NCBI RefSeq assembly: GCF_965208485.1
Contig: NZ_OZ242344.1
Coordinates: forward strand, 1,240,001 to 1,304,000
Direction: 5' to 3'
DNA length: 64,000 nucleotides
From: Poriferisodalis sp965208485
GTDB taxonomy: Bacteria > Actinomycetota > Acidimicrobiia > Acidimicrobiales > Poriferisodalaceae
Positions 23,894-32,958 of this stretch are shown here, in pieces. The position numbers were made by a program, and so were the translations under genes. The notes under the pieces were generated by a model. It searched no databases and was not told where the DNA came from. It was given only the letters and a program-made list of their open reading frames with translations. Every line of letters begins with the position of its first letter. Within the stretch, counting starts at the first letter, position 1.

Positions 23894-25590
23894 GCCTCGT
23901 CAGGGTCGCCGTCGAGCAGGCGGCGGGCCACGACACGGGCGCCGTCGAGATCTGCGACGAAGTGGTCTTCGGGGACGCTGCGCAGCACGTTCAGCTCCTT
24001 GATGCCCACTGCCTGAGACTCTTCGAGTCCCATCACGATGCACTTCGCTCCCGAGTCCAAGGCCACATCGACCAGTTGACCGACCATGAAAGCGGCGCTG
24101 TCGTCCATATGGCGGGTGTCGGTGAAGTCGAAGATCACCACCTCGTGCTCCTCCACATCGTGGTTGATGGTGTTGAACAGCTTGATCGACGATGCGGCGG
24201 TGTAGGTGCCTCGCAATGACAGCAGGCCGGTGCGGGCAGCGAACGGATCGGGGCCGTCGAGGTCGAAGCTGGGCGGGCCGTCATCGCCGTCGCCGGACTC
24301 GGGGACGTTCAAGAACGTCATGTCGAGCAAGGGTGTGGACACCACATTGTCCAGCTCGAGCCGCTCGAATTGCCGGGCGCCCGTCATTGCTGCAGCAATC
24401 AGGCCAGCGCCGACGGCGATGACCAGATCCGACACGATCGACAGGGTCAGGGTGAGTGCCATCACGCCGTACTGATCGAGCTGAGTCCGGCGCACTCGAG
24501 TGATGTACTGCCAATCGACGATGTCGAACCCGATCTTGATGAGGATGCCGGCGAGCACCGCATGAGGGATGACTTCGGCAAAGCGCCCCAAGCCGAGGAC
24601 CAGCGCACCGAGCACCAGCGCGCAGAGCACGCCTGAGACCTGCGTGCGGCCGCCCGCCTTGACGTTGGCGACGGTTGCCGACGTCGCCCCCGCACCGGGC
24701 ACAGCACCGATGAACGCAGCGAAGACGTTGGCGGCCCCTACCCCGATCAGTTCGCGGTTGGGGCGATGCTGATCGCGTGTCATCGAATCGGCGACCATGG
24801 CGGTCAGCAGGCTGTTGACCGAGCCGAGCAGCGCGAGCGTGACGGCGGGCGCCAAGGCCCCGCCGACATCCCCCCAGCCGAACGAGGGCAGCTGCGGTTT
24901 GGGCAGTCCCGAGGGCACATCGCCGACGTCGCCGACGACCGCGACATTGCTGATCCACAGCACGCTGACCAACGTGCCCACTCCCAGCGCTGCAACCGAC
25001 GACGGCAATGCCCGGCGCAGGCTCCGTGGCCAGAACAGACACACGCCGATGGTGAGAACGCCGAGCGCCAGGGCGTCGAGCCCGACATCCCCGATGGCAT
25101 CGGGCAGCGCTCGAATGGAGGCTGACACCCCGCCGAGTGCGACCTCGTGCCCGAGCAACGGGATCAGCTGGACCACGATGATGATCAACCCGACGGCGGA
25201 AGTGAATCCTGACACCACCGGATACGGCGTATAGGCCACGAAGCTGCCGAGACGCAGCAGGCCCAGCAGAACTTGCACCAGCCCCGCGAGCACCACAATC
25301 GCCAAGGCCTTGGAGGTGTCACCGCCGGCGTAGTCGATCACGATCACCGACATCGCCACCGACAACGGTGCCGTCGGCCCTGAGATCTGCGTCCTCGTAC
25401 CGCCGAACATTGCGGCGATCAAACCGACCGCCACGGCACCATAGAGACCGGCGATCGCGCCGAGGCCTGAAGCCACGCCGAATGCCAGTGAGAGCGGCAG
25501 CATGACCACCGCCGCCGTCAGCCCGCCGAAGATGTCGCCGCGCAGCTGCTCCCCGCTGTAGTCCAACGTCGGCGAGCGGCGCCCCGGCAT
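23890..25590 (-). CDS. SulP family anion transporter with STAS domain
   Basis: This 566-residue inner-membrane transporter of the SulP/SLC26 family moves sulfate, bicarbonate or other anions. The GDIFGGLTAAVVMLPLSLAFGVASG opening (key parts GLTAAVVMLP and LAFGVASG), the GTRTQISGPTAPL signature, and GSVNSLLTAMVAD are family hallmarks. About 12 hydrophobic segments end near residue 400. A cytoplasmic STAS domain follows (VVIFDFTDTRHMDDSAA). Carbonic anhydrase is not present nearby, so the anion is unknown. An acidic linker (about 425-445) precedes STAS. Confidence 0.92.
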   Translation of the reverse strand: MPGRRSPTLDYSGEQLRGDIFGGLTAAVVMLPLSLAFGVASGLGAIAGLYGAVAVGLIAAMFGGTRTQISGPTAPLSVAMSVIVIDYAGGDTSKALAIVVLAGLVQVLLGLLRLGSFVAYTPYPVVSGFTSAVGLIIIVVQLIPLLGHEVALGGVSASIRALPDAIGDVGLDALALGVLTIGVCLFWPRSLRRALPSSVAALGVGTLVSVLWISNVAVVGDVGDVPSGLPKPQLPSFGWGDVGGALAPAVTLALLGSVNSLLTAMVADSMTRDQHRPNRELIGVGAANVFAAFIGAVPGAGATSATVANVKAGGRTQVSGVLCALVLGALVLGLGRFAEVIPHAVLAGILIKIGFDIVDWQYITRVRRTQLDQYGVMALTLTLSIVSDLVIAVGAGLIAAAMTGARQFERLELDNVVSTPLLDMTFLNVPESGDGDDGPPSFDLDGPDPFAARTGLLSLRGTYTAASSIKLFNTINHDVEEHEVVIFDFTDTRHMDDSAAFMVGQLVDVALDSGAKCIVMGLEESQAVGIKELNVLRSVPEDHFVADLDGARVVARRLLDGDPDEA

Positions 25591-25632
25591 CTCAGTTCCG
25601 AGTCAGGACAATCGACCGGCCATCGGATCCGG

Positions 25633-26412
25633 CTACTGTCCGAGGAAGGTGTTCAGCGCCTCCAGCACGATGGCCTTGTCAGGATCCACGAAGACATGGG
25701 TCGCGCCCGAGCTGTACATCGAGTCGCCGACGCGTACGAGAACGCCATAGCGGTTGACGGGCAACCCTTGGAAGGTGGCCGTGTAGTCAGTGCCGAACGA
25801 CTCGTCGCCGAGACCGGGATTCTCGCCGTAACTGAACGAACCGATCGCACCGGTCGATGGCTCGGGGAACTCACCGCAGGCGACCACCTCGGTGCGGTAG
25901 CTGTTGAAGGCCTCCGAAGCCGCTTCGGCCGATTCGAACCGGGTGATGGAGACATCGAGGAAGGGTCCCGTCAGCGGATCTCTGGCCCACACAGATTCGG
26001 AATATGCCACCGGGCCGATACCGCCGTAGGCCGGTGTCCCGGGACAGGTCTCGGACCGCGGGATGTTCGAGACGGTCTGCAGCGTGTCGAAGCCTTCGGG
26101 TGTCTGGCCCTCCAGCAAGGCGCCCTCCACGGCGCCGGGCAGCGCGGCACTCGCAGGCGCCTCGGTCGTGATGGGCGGCGGCGCCGTCGTGGTGGGCGGC
26201 GCCTCGGTCGTGGTGAGCGGCATGGCTGCGGTGGAGCGCGGCGGCGCATCAGTGGTCGCTGGCGGCGACGCCGTCGTAGGCGGCGGGGCATCTGTTGTGG
26301 CAACGGCGGTAGGCACAGCCGCTTCGGTCGCAGGAGGCGGATCATCTTCAGCGCCGCCGCACGCGGTCCCACAGAGCACGATTGCGAGCGACAGAACCCG
26401 GATCTTTCGCAT
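25633..26412 (-). CDS. Pro/Thr-rich lipoprotein with sensor-like domain
   Basis: This 259-residue exported lipoprotein has a signal ending in LCGTAC (Cys 18). A long Pro/Thr/Ala linker (about 25-95) with repeated TTDAPP/TTEAPP units spans the cell envelope. The C-terminal part (about 100-259) with ITRFESAEAASEAFNSYRTEVVACGEF resembles the extracellular PknH_C-type sensor domain of actinobacteria, with three Cys that could form a disulfide. The start at 26412 matches the signal peptide and a TACGCT box 6 bases upstream. Function is unknown. Confidence 0.7.
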   Translation of the reverse strand: MRKIRVLSLAIVLCGTACGGAEDDPPPATEAAVPTAVATTDAPPPTTASPPATTDAPPRSTAAMPLTTTEAPPTTTAPPPITTEAPASAALPGAVEGALLEGQTPEGFDTLQTVSNIPRSETCPGTPAYGGIGPVAYSESVWARDPLTGPFLDVSITRFESAEAASEAFNSYRTEVVACGEFPEPSTGAIGSFSYGENPGLGDESFGTDYTATFQGLPVNRYGVLVRVGDSMYSSGATHVFVDPDKAIVLEALNTFLGQ

Positions 26413-26418
26413 TCCCGC

Positions 26419-26424
26419 AGCGTA
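26419..26424 (-). promoter_or_regulatory. -10 box of the Pro/Thr-rich lipoprotein gene
   Basis: TACGCT on the minus strand, 6 bases before ATG 26412. Confidence 0.45.
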
Positions 26425-26578
26425 GGCCGTCAAGCTCGCTCAGCAGTGCTGAACAGGAGCTGCCTCATCGACTTCCGAGAGATTTCTGCATCCCCGAACT
26501 AGGGTCGTGCCGACGCCGGTGGCGAGCGGTGCGCCTCGACATCGCGACGCGTCGGCGAGAGATCGACAGGAGGGCGCT

Positions 26579-27427
26579 GTGAAGTTCGGCATGACACTGG
26601 CGAATACTGGACCGCAGGTGGACGGTGCGACTGCCGTTGCGTATGCACAAGAAGCCGAGGCAGCAGGCTTCGAGTCGCTGTGGACTGTCGAGCATGTGGT
26701 GGTGCCGGAGGGATACCAGACGCCCTATCCGTATGCCGAAGACGGCAAGATGCCTGGCAAGCGGGATGACATCGACATTCCCGACCCGCTGATGTGGATG
26801 GCATTCGTGGCATCGGTGACCTCCGAGATCAAGCTGGGCACCGGCATCCTGATCGTCCCCCAGCGCAACTTCGCCGTCACAGCGAAGGCCGTGGCCACGC
26901 TCGACCGCCTCGCGGGCGGTCGAGTGCTGCTGGGCATCGGCGCCGGATGGATGGAAGAGGAGTTCGACGCGCTGGGCGTGTCGTTCGCCGATCGCGGCGA
27001 CATCACCGATGAGCACCTCGAGGCCTACCAGTCGCTGTGGCGCGACGACGTCTGCACCTACAAGGGCAAGCACGTCGCCTTCGACCGGGTCTATTGCCGG
27101 CCGCAGCCTGTCGGCCCGGTGCCGATCATCGTGGGCGGCGACAGCAAGCGCGCCGCTCGGCGTGCGGGCGAGCACGGCGACGGCTTCTTTCCCGTATCGG
27201 GCGATCTCGAAGAGATGTCGATGCTCTACCAGCACGCCAAGCGTTGTGCCGAGGCCGCCGGCCGGGATCCCGAGAACATCGAGTTCACCACCATGGGGCC
27301 GGCGACGCACGAGTGGATCGAGCAGGTCGCCGCCATCGGCGTCAGCCGGCTGGTGGTGTACCCGATGGCCCGTTCCAAGTTCGATGACTTCAGCCGGGAC
27401 GTGATCACGGCCTACGCCGACGCCTGA
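26579..27427 (+). CDS. LLM class F420-dependent oxidoreductase
   Basis: This 282-residue luciferase-like oxidoreductase is of the subfamily often annotated TIGR03619, F420-dependent. It begins VKFGMTLANTGPQ and has FESLWTVEHVVVP, TGILIVPQRNFAVTAKAVATLDRLAGGR (cited as a region at about residues 93-120), GAGWMEEEFDALG and PIIVGGDSKRAARRAGEHGDGFFP. GTG 26579 is chosen because an ACAGGAGGG box lies five bases upstream, one of the better ribosome sites in the window. It is a single-gene unit. The substrate is unknown. Confidence 0.88.
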   Translation: MKFGMTLANTGPQVDGATAVAYAQEAEAAGFESLWTVEHVVVPEGYQTPYPYAEDGKMPGKRDDIDIPDPLMWMAFVASVTSEIKLGTGILIVPQRNFAVTAKAVATLDRLAGGRVLLGIGAGWMEEEFDALGVSFADRGDITDEHLEAYQSLWRDDVCTYKGKHVAFDRVYCRPQPVGPVPIIVGGDSKRAARRAGEHGDGFFPVSGDLEEMSMLYQHAKRCAEAAGRDPENIEFTTMGPATHEWIEQVAAIGVSRLVVYPMARSKFDDFSRDVITAYADA

Positions 27428-27453
27428 GACTCGTGCTCGGGGCACTGTTCAAC

Positions 27454-27501
27454 TACATCGCCGCATCGCTACATCGCCGCATCGCTACATCGCCGCATCG
27501 C
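27454..27501. repeat. Three tandem copies of a 16-base unit
   Basis: TACATCGCCGCATCGC is repeated three times without mismatch just after the monooxygenase gene. No coding role is visible. Confidence 0.9.
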
Positions 27502-27656
27502 CGTCGCCGTTGCCGTTCCATGCGGCTGCGGCTGCGGTCGGGGCGGCTTCGGGCGGCGGGCTTCGTCGAAACGGGGCGCAGCGAGAGGTGGGGCGAGCTT
27601 GACGCCTCCAGCGGATTCGTGGTCTGTGACGGCAGGACGGTCGTTGCCGTGGAACA

Positions 27657-28015
27657 TCAGGGCGGAGCGAAGACCAGCCCACTCACCTCGACCGGGTCGC
27701 CCCCGACACCAGTCGAGAGATACGTGATGCGCCATCCGTCCAGATCGCCGGCGTCGACCGGTCCGTCCGAGACCAAGTCGCCTGCGGCCGGTTCGGCCCG
27801 AGGCGCCTCGGTCATTGTCGATGCCGGCGCATGCGTGGTGGCCGGCGCCTTGATGGCGGCAACGGCAGATGCTGTCGTGGCAGGTGCGGCCGCCTGCGCA
27901 GTCGTCGTGGTGACGGCATCGGCGACGGTGGTGACCGGGGCGAATCCGATTCGGTGTCGCTGCAGGCAGCGGCAACGAACGCGAGCGCCGCAATCGGCAC
28001 GAAGAGGCGGTTCAT
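27657..28015 (-). pseudogene. Frameshifted, truncated secreted lipase-like lipoprotein
   Basis: The first frame, from ATG 28015, gives a clear lipoprotein signal (ALAFVAAACSD). Near 27950 the sense moves to another frame, which continues as a Thr/Ala-rich linker (VTTTTAQAAAPATT) and then DGWRITYLSTGVGGDPVEVSGLVFAPP, the typical N-terminus of secreted lipase or acyl esterase proteins. A stop follows at once and no catalytic domain is found downstream. It therefore looks like the 5' remnant of a secreted hydrolase gene with both a frameshift and a 3' deletion. A sequencing error could explain the frameshift but not the missing domain. Confidence 0.55.
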
Positions 28016-28099
28016 CTTCGAACCCCATGGCTTCTGCTGGCAACCCCGGACGCGCAGGGATCCGGTGAATCTGGCGGTTTCGGGACAGTTGGTCGATTC

Positions 28100-28861
28100 T
28101 CAGGCGTGATGCAGGTGGTCGTCGAGGTGCGAGCAGTCGTTGAACCGGCGCAGCACCCAGTCGCCGTCGCAGCGCACCACCTGGGTCACCGAGCAGTTGT
28201 CCGAGCCTCCGAACGAGAAGGGCGTCGATCCGGTGATGTGTGCCAGCACTGCGCCGATCACCCCCCCATGCACGCATGCCGCCACGATCTGGTCGGGATG
28301 GGCGTCGGCGATGCGGTCCAGCGCGCCCATGCAGCGCCCGACGAGCTGCTCGTTCGACTCGGCGCCAGGAATGACGTCCCAGCGTCGCTCGGTGTGCAGC
28401 CGCTCATAGAGCGGGTGGTTGTCTGCGGCGTGCTGGCGGATGAGGCCGCCATCCCATTCGCCCAAGGCGACTTCGCGCAGGTCCGGCTCAACGGTGGGGG
28501 TCATGCCCAATCGCTCGGCCAGCGGCGCAAACGTCTGCTGGGTCCGCTGCAGCGACGACACGAACAGCGCGTCGATCGGCTCGTGGGCCAACCGGTGAGC
28601 CATGGCCGCAGCCTGAGCATGGCCCTTGGGGGCCAGCGCAGGGTCGCCCTGGCCGTCCAGCATCGGAAACGGCGCGCCCGGAATGAACGCCTGGGAGGCG
28701 CCATGGCGTACCAGCAGCACCTCGGTGGCACCAGGCGGGCGCATCCAGCGCTGCTGCTCGAACTGGCGTACCTCGGTGTCGGAGGCCACCACAGCTGTCG
28801 CATCAGGAATTGGGTCGTCGCAGTTCTCTTCGCCGGACGCCGATGCTTCTGCTGCAGTCAC
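28100..28861 (-). CDS. Histidine phosphatase family protein
   Basis: This 253-residue protein of the phosphoglycerate mutase/acid phosphatase superfamily uses a phospho-histidine intermediate. The LLVRHGAS motif (catalytic His about 52), SSLQRTQQT, the catalytic Glu in EVALGEWDGG, and the second His in ACVHGGVIGA are intact. A 35-residue polar N-terminal extension precedes the fold. GTG 28861 has a TAGCTT box 6 bases upstream, fitting a leaderless mRNA. Substrate specificity cannot be read from the sequence. Confidence 0.88.
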   Translation of the reverse strand: MTAAEASASGEENCDDPIPDATAVVASDTEVRQFEQQRWMRPPGATEVLLVRHGASQAFIPGAPFPMLDGQGDPALAPKGHAQAAAMAHRLAHEPIDALFVSSLQRTQQTFAPLAERLGMTPTVEPDLREVALGEWDGGLIRQHAADNHPLYERLHTERRWDVIPGAESNEQLVGRCMGALDRIADAHPDQIVAACVHGGVIGAVLAHITGSTPFSFGGSDNCSVTQVVRCDGDWVLRRFNDCSHLDDHLHHA

Positions 28862-28867
28862 GGCGGC

Positions 28868-28873
28868 AAGCTA
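28868..28873 (-). promoter_or_regulatory. -10 box of leaderless histidine phosphatase gene
   Basis: TAGCTT on the minus strand, 6 bases before GTG 28861. Confidence 0.5.
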
Positions 28874-29121
28874 ACGCCTGGGCCGCCGGGTCGGGCAGCA
28901 GCCCGCACGCGCTCGCAATACGACGATTGCGCTTTCCAAGACTGATCTCTCACTGATTCGTCCTGGGTTTGCGCAAGCTCGGGAGGTTGTGGAGCCTTCG
29001 CAAGGGAATCCGGGCAACGGGCACTCGTCGGACAGGATTGTCATCTCTCCGCGCTTCGATCATCTGCCCGCTTCGTGCCTACGTTGTATGTCACTGTGAG
29101 CAGGCTGGCGTGAAATCCCCG

Positions 29122-30111
29122 ATGAAGCAGTTGCCGACATGGCTCATGGCGTTGCTCCTGCTCGGCTGCACTGGGACAGAGTCGCCCGACTTGTCCGAAC
29201 CGCCCGACGCGCCCGATGCGCCCGACAAGGTCGCCTACATCGTCGTCCCCCATCCCGACGACGAAATCCAAGCTTGGTCGCTCATCGAGAACACGCCCGA
29301 CGCATACAAAGTGTTCATCGTGCTGACCAGAGGCGAGCAGACCGCCTTCTGCGGCTCGCCGGGCTACGACGCCGGAACGGGCGAAGCGCCGCCCACACCC
29401 GAGCCGGCTGGCCGCTGGACGCCGTCGTGCGAGCAAGCCCGCCAGCGTGCCTTCTTCGACTTCATGACAGACATGGCCACCGTCGACAGCGGCCTGCCTG
29501 CCGCCTACGCCAACGCCGACACGCAAGGCCCTTTCGAAGCGCACGGGCACACGATCTGCCGCCACGACGCCACAGGCACATCCGACGCAGCCGACTGCAT
29601 CGAGGACCGCACGGCCCAAGTCTGGACAGCCCCCACCGGCGCGGTGGTCTGGTTCAATCTCGGCGACGGCGACCTCACCATCGAAGAAGTCGAGTGGGCC
29701 ATCACGACGGTGCGCGACAACCGGGCCGCTCTCGGCATCGACGCATCGCTGCCGAACCACCATCTGATCGGCGCCAGCTACTGGAATCTCAGCCATCCGG
29801 ATTGCTTCATCTACGAGCACGGCGACCACCAGGCTGTGTACGAAGCCCTGTGGATCACCGGCTTCGGCATGGGTCGCCAATCGGCCGCGACCTGCGCCTC
29901 CGACCCCGACGCATCGCCGGTCGCCCGGGTGTCCCCGCACCAGTTCGACCATGCCTTCGCCACCTTGGGTGACACCCGCGTCGGCGCGCACGTCGTCCAC
30001 TACGGCTGGCTGTGGAGCGACGATCCCGGCTACTGGCCGGGCGATTACGACGGCCAGGGCGAGCTGTTCCACCGCCGCCAGACCTTCCGGGTCCGATTCG
30101 GCCGGCCATGA
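29122..30111 (+). CDS. PIG-L deacetylase-like lipoprotein
   Basis: This exported lipoprotein of 329 residues has a signal ending in LLLLGC (Cys 15). The PHPDDE motif at about residue 44-49 is the zinc-binding signature of PIG-L/LmbE N-acetylglucosamine deacetylases. A later His-rich segment (FEAHGHTICRHD) and HPDCFIYEHGDHQAVYEAL supply further possible metal ligands. It would act outside the membrane, which is less common than the cytoplasmic MshB type. ATG 29122 is chosen for the signal peptide. It precedes an acyltransferase-like membrane protein on the same strand, so a joint role in surface glycan modification is possible. Confidence 0.75.
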   Translation: MKQLPTWLMALLLLGCTGTESPDLSEPPDAPDAPDKVAYIVVPHPDDEIQAWSLIENTPDAYKVFIVLTRGEQTAFCGSPGYDAGTGEAPPTPEPAGRWTPSCEQARQRAFFDFMTDMATVDSGLPAAYANADTQGPFEAHGHTICRHDATGTSDAADCIEDRTAQVWTAPTGAVVWFNLGDGDLTIEEVEWAITTVRDNRAALGIDASLPNHHLIGASYWNLSHPDCFIYEHGDHQAVYEALWITGFGMGRQSAATCASDPDASPVARVSPHQFDHAFATLGDTRVGAHVVHYGWLWSDDPGYWPGDYDGQGELFHRRQTFRVRFGRP

Positions 30112-30206
30112 GCCCAGTCACGAGCAAGGAGCCGGGTCTCACCCCATCCGGCCCGGCCGGCCATGACCAAAAGGCCGGGTCCCATCTCCTCTGATCCGGC
30201 CAGAAG

Positions 30207-30212
30207 TAGCGT
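30207..30212 (+). promoter_or_regulatory. -10 box of leaderless acyltransferase-like gene
   Basis: TAGCGT, 7 bases before GTG 30220. Confidence 0.5.
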
Positions 30213-30219
30213 CGCACCG

Positions 30220-31368
30220 GTGAGCAGCATCGACGCGGCCCGTCACACCCGCTTTGCGTCGGTAGACACCTTTCGGGGCGCGGTTCTGGCGCTCATGCTG
30301 TTCACGCCGGCCACGAGCGCCGCTGGCTACGCTTGGCTACGCCACGCCGAATGGGACGGCCTGACCGCCTCGGATTGGCTGTTTCCCACGTTTCTGGTCA
30401 CCAGCGGACTCAGCCTGTCGTTCCTGCTGCGCCCACGGACTGCCGAGTCAGGACGTCCCGCCAGCACCACCTATGTCCGGCTCATCCGCCGCCTCGTGCT
30501 CCTGATCGTTGCCGGACTCGTCTACAACGCCTACGGCGACAGCTGGTTCGACCTGGGTGAGCTCCGCTTCACCGGCGTCCTGCAGATGATCGGCATCGCC
30601 GGAGCGGTCGCCGCGGCGGCCGCGCTCGCAGGCAGGGCACTGGGCGGCGGTCAGAAGACCTGGTGGATCGTGGCGCTGGCCACCGCCATCACACTGCTGT
30701 ACGGCGTGGGCCTCGACGTCGCCTCCTGTGACCCGGCCGGGCGCTGCAGCCCCTACCTCGGCATCGACACTGCCCTGCTGGGGGACAGCCATGTCTACCG
30801 CGCAGGGCAAGCCGGCTGGGATCCCGAAGGCATCGTGACCTCGATCGCCTCGTCGGCGCTCGTTCTGTACGGGTTCGCAGCCGGCGTCCTGCTGCAGCGT
30901 CACGGCCGGGCGAGCCACACCCAGACCGTCGCCCGCGTCGCCGCCCTCGCGGCACTGTGCTTCGCCGGCGGACTCGTCGCCGCCCAGTGGCTGCCCGCCA
31001 ACAAGCGCCTGCTGACCCCGGCGTTCGTCCTGCTCGCTGCCGGCACGGCACTGGCGGTCTTCTGCATCGTCTACCTGCTGGTCGATGCCACGCAGCGCGC
31101 GAGCAGCAACAGCGGCCCGCCGCGCGCAGCCTGGCCGTTCATCGCCCTCGGCCGCAATGCCCTCATCGTGTTCCTGGCAGAGCGCTTCCTGCTGCAGACC
31201 GCACGCCGCGTCCGCCTCGGCGACCGCTCCATCCAGGAACGCCTGCTCCAAGACGTCCTGCCGTTCGGCGAACCCGCTGTGCACCTCGCGTACACCGCTG
31301 TGCTGCTGGTCATCGTGACGCTGATCGTCGGCGTCCTCCACCGTCGCCGTCTGTACCTCGCCCTCTAG
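30220..31368 (+). CDS. Heparan-alpha-glucosaminide acetyltransferase-like membrane protein
   Basis: This 382-residue integral membrane protein has about 10-11 hydrophobic segments. The RFASVDTFRGAVLALMLF opening and DWLFPTFLVTSGLSLSFLL match the DUF1624/NagX family related to the transmembrane acetyltransferase that acetylates glucosamine ends. The GTG start is chosen from TAGCGT 7 bases upstream; an ATG at 30163 would include the promoter. Together with the PIG-L-like lipoprotein upstream it suggests processing of amino sugars at the cell surface; this is inference. Confidence 0.7.
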   Translation: MSSIDAARHTRFASVDTFRGAVLALMLFTPATSAAGYAWLRHAEWDGLTASDWLFPTFLVTSGLSLSFLLRPRTAESGRPASTTYVRLIRRLVLLIVAGLVYNAYGDSWFDLGELRFTGVLQMIGIAGAVAAAAALAGRALGGGQKTWWIVALATAITLLYGVGLDVASCDPAGRCSPYLGIDTALLGDSHVYRAGQAGWDPEGIVTSIASSALVLYGFAAGVLLQRHGRASHTQTVARVAALAALCFAGGLVAAQWLPANKRLLTPAFVLLAAGTALAVFCIVYLLVDATQRASSNSGPPRAAWPFIALGRNALIVFLAERFLLQTARRVRLGDRSIQERLLQDVLPFGEPAVHLAYTAVLLVIVTLIVGVLHRRRLYLAL

Positions 31369-31512
31369 GCCAGCGCGGCCGCTTCGAGCCAGCTACTCGC
31401 CGCGCCTCGCGAGCCCAGTGAAGAAGCGGACGGATGTCGCATCGTCGACCAAGGCACAAAGCACATCACCGATCCGGCCGAGGCAGCCAAGTCGTCGGTC
31501 CGGGTCATGCGG

Positions 31513-32724
31513 CTACTCGATCTGGTACGCCGCCTCGCCGTGGTCGCTGACGTCGATGCCGGCCATCTCGACTTCGGCCGAGACACGGATGCCCATGGTC
31601 CACTTGATGGCCATGGCGATGATCCACGTGGCCGCGAACGAGTAGGCGGTGACCACGGCAATCGACAGGATCTGATTCCACAGCAGCACTCCGCCGCCGA
31701 AGAACACGCCGTCGATGAAGTCGCCGCCCGGGACCGCCGAGGCATCGGCGAAGAATCCGAGCAGGACGCCGCCGACGGCACCGCCGACCCAGTGGATGCC
31801 GACGACGTCGAGGCTGTCGTCGAAACCGACCCGGAACTTGGCTTCGATGGCGAAGAAGCAGACCACCCCGGCGATCGCTCCAAAGGCCAGCGAGTGCATC
31901 GAACCCACGTATCCCGCCGCCGGCGTGATGGCCACCAGCGCCGCCACGATGCCCGAAGCAATCCCGATCGTGGACACCCGCTGGTGCCGTGCGTACTCGA
32001 CGAACCCCCAGCCCACCATGCCCGCAGCAGCAGCAATGAACGTGTTGACAAAGGCCTGCGCCGCGGCGCCGTCGGCAGCGAGAGCCGAGCCTGCGTTGAA
32101 GCCGAACCAGCCGAACCACAGGATGCCCGCACCCAGCATGACGAACGGAACGTTGTGGGGAACCGGCCGGTTGTCGGGCCAGCCGGAGCGTCGGCCGACG
32201 ACGACCGCCAAGGCCATGGCAGCCGCGCCCGCATTCACGTGGATCGCAGTGCCGCCGGCGAAGTCGAGCGCTGGCAGGCCTTCGATCCAGCCATCGGCGC
32301 CGTACACCCAGTACACGACCGGCGCGTACACCAACAGCGACCACACCGGCACGAACACCATCCAGGCCGAGAACTTCATGCGGTCCGCAACGGCGCCCGA
32401 GATGAGCGCAGGGGTGATGGCAGCGAACGTCATCAGGAACGCGAACGTCGCCAGCGTCTCGGCGTCGTGAATGCCGGCCATGCCCATCAGCGAGAAGTCG
32501 CCGATGATCGGCAGGCCGCTCTCGCCCGCCGCGAGGCTGTAGCCGACGAGCACCCAGATCACCGGCACGATGCCGAGGCACCACATGTTCATGTTGAGCA
32601 TGTTCAGCGCGTTCTTGGCCCGCACCATGCCGCCGTAGAACAGCGCCAAGCCCGGCACCATGAACAGCACAAGCGCTGCCGCCGTCAAAATCCAGGCGAT
32701 ATTGCCTGCTGCGTCGCCTTCCAT
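31513..32724 (-). CDS. amt: Ammonium transporter (Amt)
   Basis: This 403-residue Amt/Rh-family channel has 11 expected membrane helices. It has the LALFYGGMVRAKNALNMLNMN opening (key parts FYGGMVR and KNALN), the DFAGGTAIHVNAGAAAMALA signature, WFGWFGFNAGSAL, and both pore His residues (in DFAGGTAIHVNAG and in VVGIHWVGGAVGG). ATG 32724 has a GGGAGGG box five bases upstream. No GlnK/GlnB gene follows, although amt-glnK pairing is usual. The preceding operon ends 235 bases upstream, with a strong hairpin in the gap. Confidence 0.93.
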   Translation of the reverse strand: MEGDAAGNIAWILTAAALVLFMVPGLALFYGGMVRAKNALNMLNMNMWCLGIVPVIWVLVGYSLAAGESGLPIIGDFSLMGMAGIHDAETLATFAFLMTFAAITPALISGAVADRMKFSAWMVFVPVWSLLVYAPVVYWVYGADGWIEGLPALDFAGGTAIHVNAGAAAMALAVVVGRRSGWPDNRPVPHNVPFVMLGAGILWFGWFGFNAGSALAADGAAAQAFVNTFIAAAAGMVGWGFVEYARHQRVSTIGIASGIVAALVAITPAAGYVGSMHSLAFGAIAGVVCFFAIEAKFRVGFDDSLDVVGIHWVGGAVGGVLLGFFADASAVPGGDFIDGVFFGGGVLLWNQILSIAVVTAYSFAATWIIAMAIKWTMGIRVSAEVEMAGIDVSDHGEAAYQIE

Positions 32725-32770
32725 CACTTCCCTCCCTGACCCCGTAGGGCATCGTCATGGGCGCTTGACG

Positions 32771-32807
32771 GGCTGACCTGCACATCATTGCATGTCGCAG
32801 GTCGGCC
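32771..32807 (-). terminator. Hairpin between transsulfuration operon and amt
   Basis: GGCTGACCTGC (32771-32781) pairs with GCAGGTCGGCC (32797-32807) over 11 positions, including one G-T pair. It lies downstream of the cystathionine enzyme gene and upstream of amt on the same strand. It may be a terminator or, alternatively, a nitrogen-control site of amt. Confidence 0.5.
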
Positions 32808-32958
32808 CGACTCGCATCGGCCTCTTCGGGGTCCCGATCGGCAAGCCGCCAGCCCCAGACCGCGGCACCGCTGCACACACATCGCAGCCAACGGCAATCC
32901 TGCACAGGCTTGCCCGACTCCGCGCATCTTCGCCGGCACGGCGCTGGCCCGCCAAAAA

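Noticed and set aside
30100..30200. Partial repeats of CGGCCGGCCATGA between two genes
   Set aside because: Two short copies with diverged surroundings; too weak to call an element.
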